From assembly GCA_024102815.1 (NCBI GenBank), contig JAGFJJ010000056.1, forward strand, positions 1-64,000: a stretch of 64,000 nt of DNA, given 5' to 3'. This document shows, in pieces, positions 26,593-36,600 of this stretch (its first letter is position 1; each line of letters opens with the position of its first letter). The notes below the pieces were generated by a model that did not search any database, had not been told where the DNA came from, and saw only the letters and a list, made by a program, of their open reading frames with translations. Source of the stretch: Phycisphaerae bacterium (GTDB taxonomy: Bacteria > Planctomycetota > Phycisphaerae > UBA1845). The translations under genes and the position numbers were made by a program.

Positions 26593-28588
26593 TGATCTTC
26601 AGTCCTTCCTGGCCCAGGCCCGGCCGCGCCCGCTGCGCACCATGCGGGCCTTCGCTGAGGCGGAGATCATCATTCCGGACGGTCCCTTCGCCGGACGGCG
26701 GTTCCGCTGCTCGCGCCAGCCCTATACCGGGCTCTGGTTCGATGCCGTCGACTCCGGCCAGTGGTCACGCTGTGTGGCGACAGGGCCCACGCAATCGGGA
26801 AAGACGCTCTCGTGTTTCGTGGTCCCGCTGCTGTATCACCTGTTTGAATTGCAGGAGACGGTGATCTGCGGGCTGCCCGATATGGACATGGCGGGCGATA
26901 AGTGGCGCGAGGACATCCTGCCGGCCATCGAGCGCTCGCGCTACCGGGACCTGCTGCCCCGTCGTGGCGGCGGCAGCCGCGGCGGCCGCGTGGAATCCCT
27001 CCAGTTCGCGAATGGGGCGACGCTCAAGTTCATGTCGGGCGGGGGCGGCGACAAGAGCCGCGCCGGCTTCACCTCGCGCGTTGTGGTCATCACCGAGACC
27101 GACGGCATGGATCAGGCCGCGGCATCCAGCCGCGAATCGGACAAGATCACCCAACTGGAGGCCCGAACCCGCGCCTACGGCAACCGCAAGCGCATCTACA
27201 TGGAGTGCACGGTCTCGACCGAGCAGGGCCGCACTTGGCAGGAATACAAGAGCGGCACGCAGAGCCGCATCGCGTTGCCCTGTCCGTACTGCCCCGCGTG
27301 GGTTTCGCCCGAGCGTGAGCATCTGACCGGCTGGCAGGGCGCCACTGGCCAGGCCGAAGCTCGTCGCGTGGGGGCGTTCTCCTGTCCGAACTGCGGCCAG
27401 CTGTGGAGCGACGCCGATCGGGAAAACGCCAATCACCGGGGACGCCTGCTCCACGCGGGACAGTCCATCGACGGCGAGGGGGAGGTTGAAGGGCTGCCGC
27501 CGCAGACCGACACGCTGGGCTTCCGCTGGTCGGCGGTGAACAACCTGTTCCTGACCGCGGGCGACTTCGCCGCCGACGAATGGCGTGCGGCACACGCACC
27601 CGACGAGGACAACGCCGATCGCGAGATGCGGCAGTTCGTATGGTGCGTTCCCGTAGCGCCATCGAAATGGGCGGAGACTTCCCTGGAGGTCCACGAATTG
27701 GCGGAGCGGATGATCGCCCTTCCTAAGGGCGTCGCCCCGCCCGAGACGAAGTTCATCACTGCCGCCGTGGACCTCGGCAAGTACCTGATCCACTGGATCG
27801 TCGTGGCCTGGAGAATGAATGCCACGGGGCACATCGTGGATTACGGGCGTATCGAGGTCGCCAGCGAGGACGTGGGCGTCGAGCAGGGCGTGATGCTGGC
27901 CCTGCGCGAGTTCCACGACATGGCCACCACCGGTTGGCCGGTGGGTCATGCCGAGGGCAAGACGATGGTCCCGCAACAGGTCTGGATTGACGCCGGCTAC
28001 CAGGGACCGGTCGTCTATGCGTTCTGCCGCCAAGTCGGTGATCGATTCCGGCCGGCGGTCGGTCGCGGCGCCGCGCAGCAATATCGGCAATGGTACAACC
28101 GCCCCACGAGTACGGGGAATGTGGTCAAAGTCCTGGGTGAGGGATACCACGCCAACCTGCTCACCGCCGAAGGCCTGCTGCTCGTCGAGGTGGACGCGGA
28201 CCAATGGAAGAGCTGGGTCCACGCCCGTTTGAGCACACCCATCGATCGGCCGGGGGCCATGACCCTGTATCGGGGAACGCCGAAGGACCACATCGCCCTG
28301 GCCAAGCATCTGACGGCCGAGACCAAGACGGAGCAGTTCGTCGCGGGCAAAGGCGTCGTGGCCAAATGGGAGCGGCTACGCCGCCAGAATCACTGGTTCG
28401 ACGCCCTGTACAACGCCTGCGCCGCGGCGCACGCGTGTGGCGCGCGGCTGGTGGAGCCCGACGTCGAGCGCCGGCAGGAGCCCGAGGATTATGTAGAGGT
28501 CGGCAGCGCGTTCGGGCCAACGATTACCGAGCGGATCTCCCAAGCTTATGACCGGTTCACGGACATCCTGCATCGCAACCGGCAATGA
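26576..28588 (+). CDS. Phage terminase large subunit, GpA family
   Basis: 670 aa. The ATG at 26576 lies inside the small-subunit gene. GpA hallmarks are the Walker A motif ATGPTQSGKT, the strand VVVITETDGMD (Walker B), paired zinc-binding CPYC...CPNC in the middle and a C-terminal nuclease region with VDLGKYLIHWIVVAW. It packages DNA into proheads. No portal, protease or capsid gene follows. Only a 19-codon frame (28588-28647) starts in the coupled TGATG arrangement expected for a next gene. Confidence 0.92.
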   Translation: MHPTLDDLQSFLAQARPRPLRTMRAFAEAEIIIPDGPFAGRRFRCSRQPYTGLWFDAVDSGQWSRCVATGPTQSGKTLSCFVVPLLYHLFELQETVICGLPDMDMAGDKWREDILPAIERSRYRDLLPRRGGGSRGGRVESLQFANGATLKFMSGGGGDKSRAGFTSRVVVITETDGMDQAAASSRESDKITQLEARTRAYGNRKRIYMECTVSTEQGRTWQEYKSGTQSRIALPCPYCPAWVSPEREHLTGWQGATGQAEARRVGAFSCPNCGQLWSDADRENANHRGRLLHAGQSIDGEGEVEGLPPQTDTLGFRWSAVNNLFLTAGDFAADEWRAAHAPDEDNADREMRQFVWCVPVAPSKWAETSLEVHELAERMIALPKGVAPPETKFITAAVDLGKYLIHWIVVAWRMNATGHIVDYGRIEVASEDVGVEQGVMLALREFHDMATTGWPVGHAEGKTMVPQQVWIDAGYQGPVVYAFCRQVGDRFRPAVGRGAAQQYRQWYNRPTSTGNVVKVLGEGYHANLLTAEGLLLVEVDADQWKSWVHARLSTPIDRPGAMTLYRGTPKDHIALAKHLTAETKTEQFVAGKGVVAKWERLRRQNHWFDALYNACAAAHACGARLVEPDVERRQEPEDYVEVGSAFGPTITERISQAYDRFTDILHRNRQ

Positions 28589-28738
28589 TGGATGTCGTAT
28601 TGGGCTTGGGGATGGGCGACATCGAGGCCGACCGTCGACGAGTGTGATTCTCGAGCGTTCGTCGTGGGGAGGCTTTTCTGCCGGAGAAACGCCCCGGCGT
28701 GACCGAGGCGTGAGAGGTGGGATCTTGATGCGGGCCGA

Positions 28739-29101
28739 CTATCCGTTGTGCTCGAACTGCCCGCGATCGACCTTGCGGAAGCGGGCGTCCTTGCCCTTAG
28801 CGCTGATCTCGCGCTGCATGGCGGCGTAGAGCGTCGCGTGCGGCGTCTGGCCGTTGGGGCTGGACCACAGGCCCTTCTCGGCCATCGCGGCGATCAGTTC
28901 CTGGGCCCGCATCGGCTTGCCGGCGCTCTTGAGAACCGTTGCGGCGGCGTCCAAGGCGCTGGTGCGCTTAGGCTTGTCGGTCTTCTCGGCCTTGGTGCCC
29001 TTGGCACTGGCGTTTTTCGCCGTGGACTTCGCCGCACCCTTGTTCGCCTTGGCGGTGCGCTTCGTCTTCTTCGATCCGGTCTTCTTCGTCGCAGCCATCA
29101 T
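28739..29101 (-). CDS. HARE-HTH domain protein with lysine-rich tail
   Basis: 120 aa on the opposite strand to the phage genes. The ATG at 29101 follows AGGAGAAAC. The first ~55 residues are Lys/Ala-rich and histone-H1-like. Residues ~60-120 form a winged-helix HB1/ASXL (HARE-HTH) domain: [20 protein letters not shown] ... LYAAMQREI. Such domains bind DNA or sense chromatin and methylation state. It is probably a nucleoid-type regulator of the element. Confidence 0.8.
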   Translation of the reverse strand: MMAATKKTGSKKTKRTAKANKGAAKSTAKNASAKGTKAEKTDKPKRTSALDAAATVLKSAGKPMRAQELIAAMAEKGLWSSPNGQTPHATLYAAMQREISAKGKDARFRKVDRGQFEHNG

Positions 29102-29152
29102 GTTTCTCCTATGCAAGGAACTCGTCGCGCCAACCCGGCGCGGCGTCATGAA

Positions 29153-29386
29153 TCAGTTGATCGGGACCGTGACCATGCGGTGCTGGCCGTCGGGCATCAC
29201 GATGTCACCAAGAACGGCGAACTCGACACCCGCCGCTTCGAGGCGTTCGAAGTCGCTGTCCTCGATCACGAGGTTGCGGCCCGCCAGGCGGACGGCCTTT
29301 CCGTATTCCACGGCCTCGCACCATTGCAGCGCTTCCCAACCGGTCTTGAACTCGATCCCGCGAACCTCAATCGTTCTCGTTGCCAA
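29153..29386 (-). CDS. 77-aa hypothetical protein of the inverted cassette
   Basis: Starts at TTG 29386, 8 bp after GGAG. The product begins MATRTIEVRGIEFKTGWEAL and ends HRMVTVPIN, a compact alpha/beta protein with no recognised domain. It shares direction and spacing with its two neighbours and forms a small operon with them. Confidence 0.6.
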   Translation of the reverse strand: MATRTIEVRGIEFKTGWEALQWCEAVEYGKAVRLAGRNLVIEDSDFERLEAAGVEFAVLGDIVMPDGQHRMVTVPIN

Positions 29387-29467
29387 TGTTCATCTCCTTC
29401 GTTTGGTACCCGCCCCGCCGACGCGACGCGGCCGTTTGGTCTTGAATCTGCTGCTTCTGCAACGCGC

Positions 29468-29812
29468 TCAATCGGCGTAAACGGTCTCGGCCAATCCGGC
29501 GACCAGAAGGTCGACGATTTCCTCGGCGACCGGTGTTGTCGGCCGAACGTCCCAGCCGCGGTCGAAATTGACCACCACCGCGCGGTCGCCGCTACGCTGG
29601 ACCCAGAGCTTGGAAATGCGGCTCGCGTCCAATTCGTACTCGGGATATGCGGCATGCTCGGGGAACACGAGCGCTTCGAATCGGTGGCCAGCGATGTTGC
29701 CCATCACCCACGAGCCACCGGCGTTCCGCTGTTGCACCTTGGTGATCTTGAGCGTGTCCAGCAGTTCCGTCGGCTCAGCGTTGGTCGTCTCTGGCACGTT
29801 GTTCGTCATCAT
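29468..29812 (-). CDS. 114-aa hypothetical protein of the inverted cassette
   Basis: ATG at 29812 (or 29809) with GGAG upstream, so the longer open frame to 29962 is not used. The acidic N-terminus is followed by a beta-rich core containing ISKLWVQRSGDRAVVVNFDRGWD. No domain recognised. It is first in the three-gene minus-strand operon ending with the HARE-HTH gene. Confidence 0.6.
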   Translation of the reverse strand: MMTNNVPETTNAEPTELLDTLKITKVQQRNAGGSWVMGNIAGHRFEALVFPEHAAYPEYELDASRISKLWVQRSGDRAVVVNFDRGWDVRPTTPVAEEIVDLLVAGLAETVYAD

Positions 29813-29934
29813 GTTCTTCTCCGTGTTCGGTACGCCCCATGCGTACACCCACATGAGGGCAACTGTCGCGAACGGAATCAAGCTAATTCCCGGGGAATTC
29901 CCGCCATTGCGTTGGTCCAAGGAGGGCCGCATCG

Positions 29935-30285
29935 ATGTGCCTTGAAGACAAGCCTGAATCACCCAAACGCCGCCTGATGACGATCACTGTCGAACGTCCG
30001 CGATACCCGCAATGCAGGGGCTGCGGGCTGCCGAAGCACAGCACCGTCAAACAAGAGAAGCGCGATCGCGTGCCCTTCGTCACCTGGGCGCGGCAGGGAT
30101 TGATCGAAATGACGCCGGGCAACGTCGTGGACTGCGACGTCATCCGCCAGCGGCTCAACGAGTTGGACAAGCTGTGCAAGATGCGCGACGTGCCCATCGA
30201 CCCCTGGAACGCCACGCAGCTGGCCACTCAACTCGACGACGACCACTTCGAGGTCGTGCAGTTCGGGCAGGGTTCAAACACATGA
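29935..30285 (+). CDS. Chimeric small gene: zinc-motif head joined to terminase fragment
   Basis: 116 aa with a strong start (AAGGAGG 9 bp before ATG 29935). The first ~40 residues contain a CRGCG motif and basic residues. From about residue 45 the sequence (PFVTWARQGLIEMTPGNVVD ... IDPWNATQLATQL ... VVQFGQG) is the nuclease-domain part of an HK97-type terminase large subunit. The frame then shifts. So this is a translated gene whose second half derives from, or is a relic of, terL. Function as a packaging protein is excluded by the missing ATPase and catalytic context. Confidence 0.6.
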   Translation: MCLEDKPESPKRRLMTITVERPRYPQCRGCGLPKHSTVKQEKRDRVPFVTWARQGLIEMTPGNVVDCDVIRQRLNELDKLCKMRDVPIDPWNATQLATQLDDDHFEVVQFGQGSNT

Positions 30286-30355
30286 ACTCTCCGCCAAAGG
30301 AACTCGAGAAGCTGGTCGTCTGACATCAGATGTGTCATGGTGGCAAGTCCCAGTG
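30060..30355 (+). pseudogene. Relic of an HK97-type terminase large subunit
   Basis: Terminase similarity begins inside the preceding gene. After FGQG it moves to another frame at about 30273 (FKHMNSPPKELEKLVV), meets TGA at 30321-30323 and continues past it as HQMCHGG before another TGA. Intact family members continue KELEKLVV..LRHGGNPVLRWMASN. At least one frameshift and two stops therefore separate the pieces. This is a second terminase lineage beside the GpA-type gene at 26576. Confidence 0.65.
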
Positions 30356-30651
30356 AGCGTATTGCCCCAGGGCCACTTGAAGAGGCAAAGAAGGCACGGT
30401 CCATTAGCGGCACATGCCAGTCCTTGCGAGTCGCAACCTTTTTGTTCAATGGACTTTACCATGGGCCGGGCACAATTTCCTCCCCGGCAACGCCGGTGCG
30501 ATGTAGCCGTTCCGTATTGGCCAACCCAAACTGAGTTACCCAATACCTCTTCCACGATATTCTGCGAAATCGTGGTTTTTTCCAATTGAAAATTCATGGA
30601 TGTCTGAGACAATGGCACAAGAGACCTTTTCAAGCCTTGTAGGGGTTTACC
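30356..30651. other. Right boundary of the phage-like block, no gene
   Basis: About 300 bp between the terminase relic and the RHS gene with no supported coding sequence. The nearest signal is TAGGGG before the RHS ATG. The right junction of the element with the chromosome should lie here or just left. Confidence 0.4.
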
Positions 30652-33600
30652 ATGCTCACATCCAAAGCGATCCGATCGTCCCTTGGGTTTTTCGCCATTC
30701 TCGTTTCGGGGGTTTCATTCGCAACGCCCGGCGATGGACTTGGCCCGCCCAACGGAGCTTCGGGCGATGGCAGTACAGGCATCCAGACCCTTGATTCAAC
30801 GGAGGTCGACAACGGCTTTCACGTGCGCTTGTTCTCCGGAGAATTCCAGCTCGCGAACGAAGACTTGCGTATTCCCGGACGAGGCTTCGACTTCGTCTGG
30901 CAGCGTGTGTACCGCTCGCGGGTGACGCTGATGTCCGAGGGACCGTTGGGGCCGGGATGGGACTTCTCGTACAACATCAGACTATTCGAATCAGATGGTG
31001 CTCGGATTCTGTGCACCGGCAACGGGCGGTGTGACACGTACACATCAACCGGTTCCCGCTGGCATGCCGCCGGGTTCTTCAACGAAATCGCCCATGATGG
31101 CGGCACAGGCGAATACACCATTACGTTTCCCGATCAAACCACGTGGATTCTGGCAGACACGGACGATTCTCCCCTCTCCGGAAGAATCCTGCAGATTGAA
31201 GATCGAAACAGAAACCGGATGCGCTTTGAATATGACGGCGTGGGCCGGCTCTCGAGCATCCGCGACACGCTGACCGTGGACGTACCGGAACCACCGATTG
31301 CCGCGTCCGGGTACCCACATGGCGCCCTCAAGAATCGATATATCTCCTTCGTGCCGAATCCTGGAAACGCAGAGGTGCCGGTGGCGTACCGCATTTCCGT
31401 CGTGGATGGGTCAAATGCTCCCGTAGCCATAGGTTGGGTTGGGGTTCCGGATGCAAGCGGTCGCGCGGACGTTCGACCGCTTGGCAGTCCAGCCCACTTG
31501 ACCAGTTGGCCGGCGGTGGTACACGTGTACGGCTGCGAAATCGCTCCAGTAAACTCCTATCAGATTCGAACTATTGCCCTCGACGGTCGTTTTTCCACCG
31601 AGCTGCTGGTTTCAACGATTCCCCAGCCGGCACCGCGCTACTGGGGAGACATCGTCGGAGCGTTTGCCGCCTCGGGCAATCCAGCGACATCGCCACCCAC
31701 GCCACCCAATTCCTGGGAACCGCCCAATGGAGCCACCAGCGGCGTTGATATTTCGGCTGCTTTGCAGGCAGCCAGCGGTTATCCGACGGCCCCTTATTTC
31801 ACGTGGTGTGACGTAAACCCAGAGATTTTGGACGGAGTGGTAACGGGACCGGACACTCTTCAGATTGTCAACGCCTTTTCTCTCGGTTCGGGAAGGGAAT
31901 TCTATCCGTTCCCTCAGCCCCTCGATTGCCCGAATGCCACCGGCGGAAGCTGTGGGAGCGATTGCGACGATCAGGACCCCTGCACATTGGACGGGTGCAG
32001 CGGCGGCGTGTGCGAGCATTTGCTTGTCGCCGATTGCACACCTCGGACGGTCAGCCTCGTCTATGACGGCAACGGCCGAATCGAGTCGGTTACGGATTGG
32101 ACCGGGCGTTCGATTGTCTACGACTACTACGGACTGGGCGAGGCTGGCGGGTCGGAGGGCGACCTCAAGTCGGTAACTTATCCGGTCGTGACGAACACGA
32201 CAGAGTTCCCGATTCCAGGTCCAGCCCAAGGCTATCCGGATGGCCATTACGATCTTTCGGGACGGACCTGGACTTACACGTATGCCAAGAATCAGCCGCA
32301 CGCCTCGCTGGACCACAATCTGCTGACCATCACGGATCCTCTCGGCCAGACATTCCTGGTGAATACGTACGCCCCAGCGAGCAATCCGGCGGATCCGTTT
32401 TTTGATCGCCTGACTGCGCAAACGCTGAACTCTTCCGTGACGGCGGGCGGCATGTACAACTACCACTACGGGGCCGTCCAGCAAGGGAATGCCGTGTGGC
32501 GAACGATCGTCAACGACCGGATGGGAAACGTGGAGGAGCTTTATTTTGACGATCAGAACCGCCTGCGGGCTCGACGAGAGTTCACAGGCCGCGCGCCGGA
32601 TCCGCAATCGGCAACGACACCAACGGCCAATCGCCCGACGGCCCCGTTGCGAATCACCGATCCGACCTACTTCGAGACACAGTTCGAGTTTAACGTCGAT
32701 TCGATGCCGACACTCGTCGTTTTTCCGAACGGCAACTCGATTGAACAGCAGTTCGACACGGGGTACACGGCCTTCAGCGGTGGAAATCTCCTCTCCCGCC
32801 AAAGGAATCGTGGTCCGGTGGTCGCGGACCAGGACTCAATCTGCGAACTGTGGGTTTACGACTACGATTTCAACGTACCCGTGGAATACATTGATCCCAC
32901 CGGTGAAACCACCTTCTATACGATTGATAGTCCGGAGCCGCAAACAACGGGGACCCGACTCACCTCCTGCGGTCAAGCCATCGCAGGAAAAACATCCGAC
33001 GATACATCCGGGGAAAAGGTGCTGCTCGAGGGTTATACCGGGAACCTGGAAGCCGTTGAGTGCGTCAATCTCATCGAGGCCGCCGGCCCAGGCGATCCGA
33101 TTACCTGCTTCACCTTCAGCTACAACGACTACGGCCAATTGACCGCGAAAACACAATGCACGGGTCGGACGGACAGATTCACGTACCACAGCTACGGCCC
33201 GCAGTACGGGTATCTCGCGTCCAAGACCGTTGACTACGGCGGCCAGAATCTCACAGAGAGCTTCGTCTACGATTCCGTCGGGAACCTGCGGCAATCGACC
33301 GACCCGAAAGGAAATACAACCGATTATGTCTACAACCAGCTCAATGAGCTTCTCTTGGAGCAGATGCCTGCTGTCGATCTGCCCGGCGGTCCGGTCCGCT
33401 ACGAACGCGAAGCCTTCTGGGACCCGACGGGCAACGTCTACCGCATCGAAACGGACAACTACGACGATCTCGGCAACCTGGACAATAATGCAACGTGGAC
33501 CACATGGTACGTCTACGATTGGCTGGACAATCTCACTCAGCACGTCCAGGAAGTCGATCAAGCCCGGGATATCGTCGTGGAGTACGAGTACGACGCAAAC

Positions 33601-36600
33601 GAGAACCCTACGCTCACGCGATTCGGCGAGGCCACCAACAGCCATCAACCCGCGAACGTCCAAAAAACGGAGTACGACGAGCGCGACATGGTCTTCAAGA
33701 AAACACGCGGCTTTGGCGGCGCCGATGCATCGACGTCACAATTCGACTATGACGACAACGGCAATCTCGCGTTTCTTCGCGAAGGATTGGAGCAAACGCC
33801 CAGGATCCACGCATTTACATTCGACGGGTTCGATCGGGCGTTCACGTACACGGACCCGATGGGCACGGTCGGTGCGCGCAGTTATGACTCGTTTGACAAC
33901 CTGATTCAAAACAAGATTCAGGGCGAGGGCGTCGCTGGCGAGCCGGCAACCTTCCGCACGCTCCTCCTGGAGACTTTCAGTTACGACAAGTGGCAGCGCC
34001 CCAAGCTCCACGGACAAACGATCTATCAGATGGTCGGCGGGAGTTGGACAACCGTTGGCTACTCGGAAGCAAGTATCGAAAAGTATACAAATGCATCGCA
34101 AATCGAGGAGCTACAAACACCTCTGGGCGACCTTTACACCGTGACCTATGACAGCGCCAATCGACTCAGGACGATTACGGATAGCGCAGCGAATACGCTT
34201 GTGTATTCGTACGACTTCAACAGCAATCCGCTAACGGCCGCCGAGATCGACAAGTCCGAGACGATCTTGCTGAACGGCGGGTTGGGCTCCGCGTATGAGT
34301 ACGACGCGCTTGATCGAGTTACGCGTGTCAGAAAGAGCAACGGGGAAGAATGGTTTTACCACTACGATTCCCGGGGTAATGTCCTTCGCGAGATTGACGC
34401 CAACGGAACCGAATCGCGCCATGTCTACGACGGGCTGAATCGTCGAGTTCAGACGACGTTGGATATGGACTCCGATGGCGCGGACGGCGACGGCCTCGAT
34501 ATTGTCACGACGATGCTCTGGGATGACTCGTCCCGGCTGATCGCGCAGACCGACGATAACGGCCGGACGACGCGCTACGCATCCGACGCGCTGGATCGGA
34601 ACATCGGAACGCGCTATGCAGACGGGACGTGGTCGCAGGTTGGTTCAGGGTTGGATTGGTCAGTGGATGCTGAACGTCCGACGCTCACCAGTTTCACGTC
34701 GGGCTACGATGTTCACGACAATGTCCTTCGCGCAGAAGATCCCAACGGCTCGGCCGTAGCCAGCACATTCGATCTCGCTAATCGCGTCATTCAACGGAGT
34801 ATCGTCCCTGGCCCGACCGTGGCGTCCACGACAACGTACGAGACTTTCAAGTACGATGGCCTATCGCGCGTCGTGTACGCTGAAAATGACGACACCGTCG
34901 TTGTCCGCGAATTCAGTTCCCTGGGCGTACCGACGTCGGAGACGATCCGCGTCGGTGAGGCCGTTTGCGGAAATGGCATTCTCGAATACGGCGAGGAATG
35001 TGAGCCGCCCGGAGCCGAGGACTGCGACGCCAACTGCACGCTGAATTTCGGCCATGATTGCTGCGAAGAACACCCCACGCCCGGTTGCAGCGACCCGGTC
35101 ATCGAGGCCGAGGTCTGTGGCCAGTTCCCGGAGTGCTGCACCGAGGAATGGACCTACGCTTACCTTTGCCCATCGACTCCCGACTGCACGCTCACCGCCC
35201 CGACGAATCACACTAAAACGGTGACCACTTTTGCTTACGATGTCGCCGGCAATGAGGTCGGGACGGAGTACCCCGGCAACGGTACCGTGGATTACACTGG
35301 CCAGGACCTGCTCTCGGTCAGTTCGGTGCGAGATGCCCTGGGCCGGCTCAAGACCCTCGGCGCCGCGAACTTCGATCTCGTGAATTTCGATTACGTAGGG
35401 CGCCTGAAAGAGAAAGCGACTTTCGTCGGAACGGTCACAGGGTTGATGGATCCCGTTGTGATCGTGGATTACATATACGGCGCGCGGCGGCTCTTGCGAA
35501 TTAGCGCCCACCCTATCGGTTTCACCCAATCCTTCGACTGGGACGACGTTGGCAATCGCAGAACGCGCGAGAATCACATCACGGACATCACGCACACACT
35601 CGGCTACGACGCCGCCCGCCGACTCGTCCGCGTGAACGCTGCGGAGATCTCTACGATTCGCGACACGACCTACGAGTACGACGGCGTCCACAACCGCGTG
35701 AGCGTCACGGGAAATCCTGATTCCGGCGTGTACGTCGGATCCTACGTCATGGACGCGACCTCGCCGGTACCGGCCGACGCCCAGGTCAATCAATACACCT
35801 CGACCCCCTTCGACCTTCGCCAGTACGATGACAACAGTAACCTCGTGCTTCGCACGGCTCCGGGCGGCTCGCCGGCGCTGGCCGAACTGAAGTACGACTA
35901 CCGCAACCGCATGGTCGAGTACCGCGACCTCGTCAGCGGGCAGATTCACAAGTACGTGTACGATGCGCTTGGCCGGCGCGTGTCGAAGACGGTGGACTCG
36001 ACGGGCGTAAACAATGGGCCCAACGAGACCCGCTACTTTTACGGCGGGCCCGGGTTGCAGCGAGTTGTCGAGGAGCGCGACGGAGCGACGGGCGAGGTCA
36101 TCACGGCGTTTGTCTACGGCGACGGCATTGACGAGCCGTGGGTCATGTTCGCCGACCCCGACGACGACAACCGCTACGAGGAATTCTACTTCCTGGCCGA
36201 CGACGCCAGCAACGTCTATCAGATTCGCGATCTTGTAGGCGTGCCCGTCGAGCAGTATGAGTACGGCGACTTCGGCCAGCCGGTCGATCCGGTCACGCTG
36301 CTCCCGGTCGCGGGAAGCCCGTCGTCGATCGGCAACCCCTACCTCTTCACCGGCCGTCGCTACGACGCCGAGACGGGGCTATACTGGTACCGGACGCGTT
36401 ACTTCGATCCGGTGGCCGGGCGGTTTACTAGCTGGGATACGATTGGTGCCTGGGGTGACAGGCTCGCTCTCGGAAGTGCTTTTGCCTACGCGGCGAACAA
36501 CCCTTGGACTTGGGTGGATCCATGGGGATGGAAAATCGTCATTGGGGAGAACAACACGCCTGCTTTCAACAAGGCAGTCGGTGAGGCCATTGACACAATC

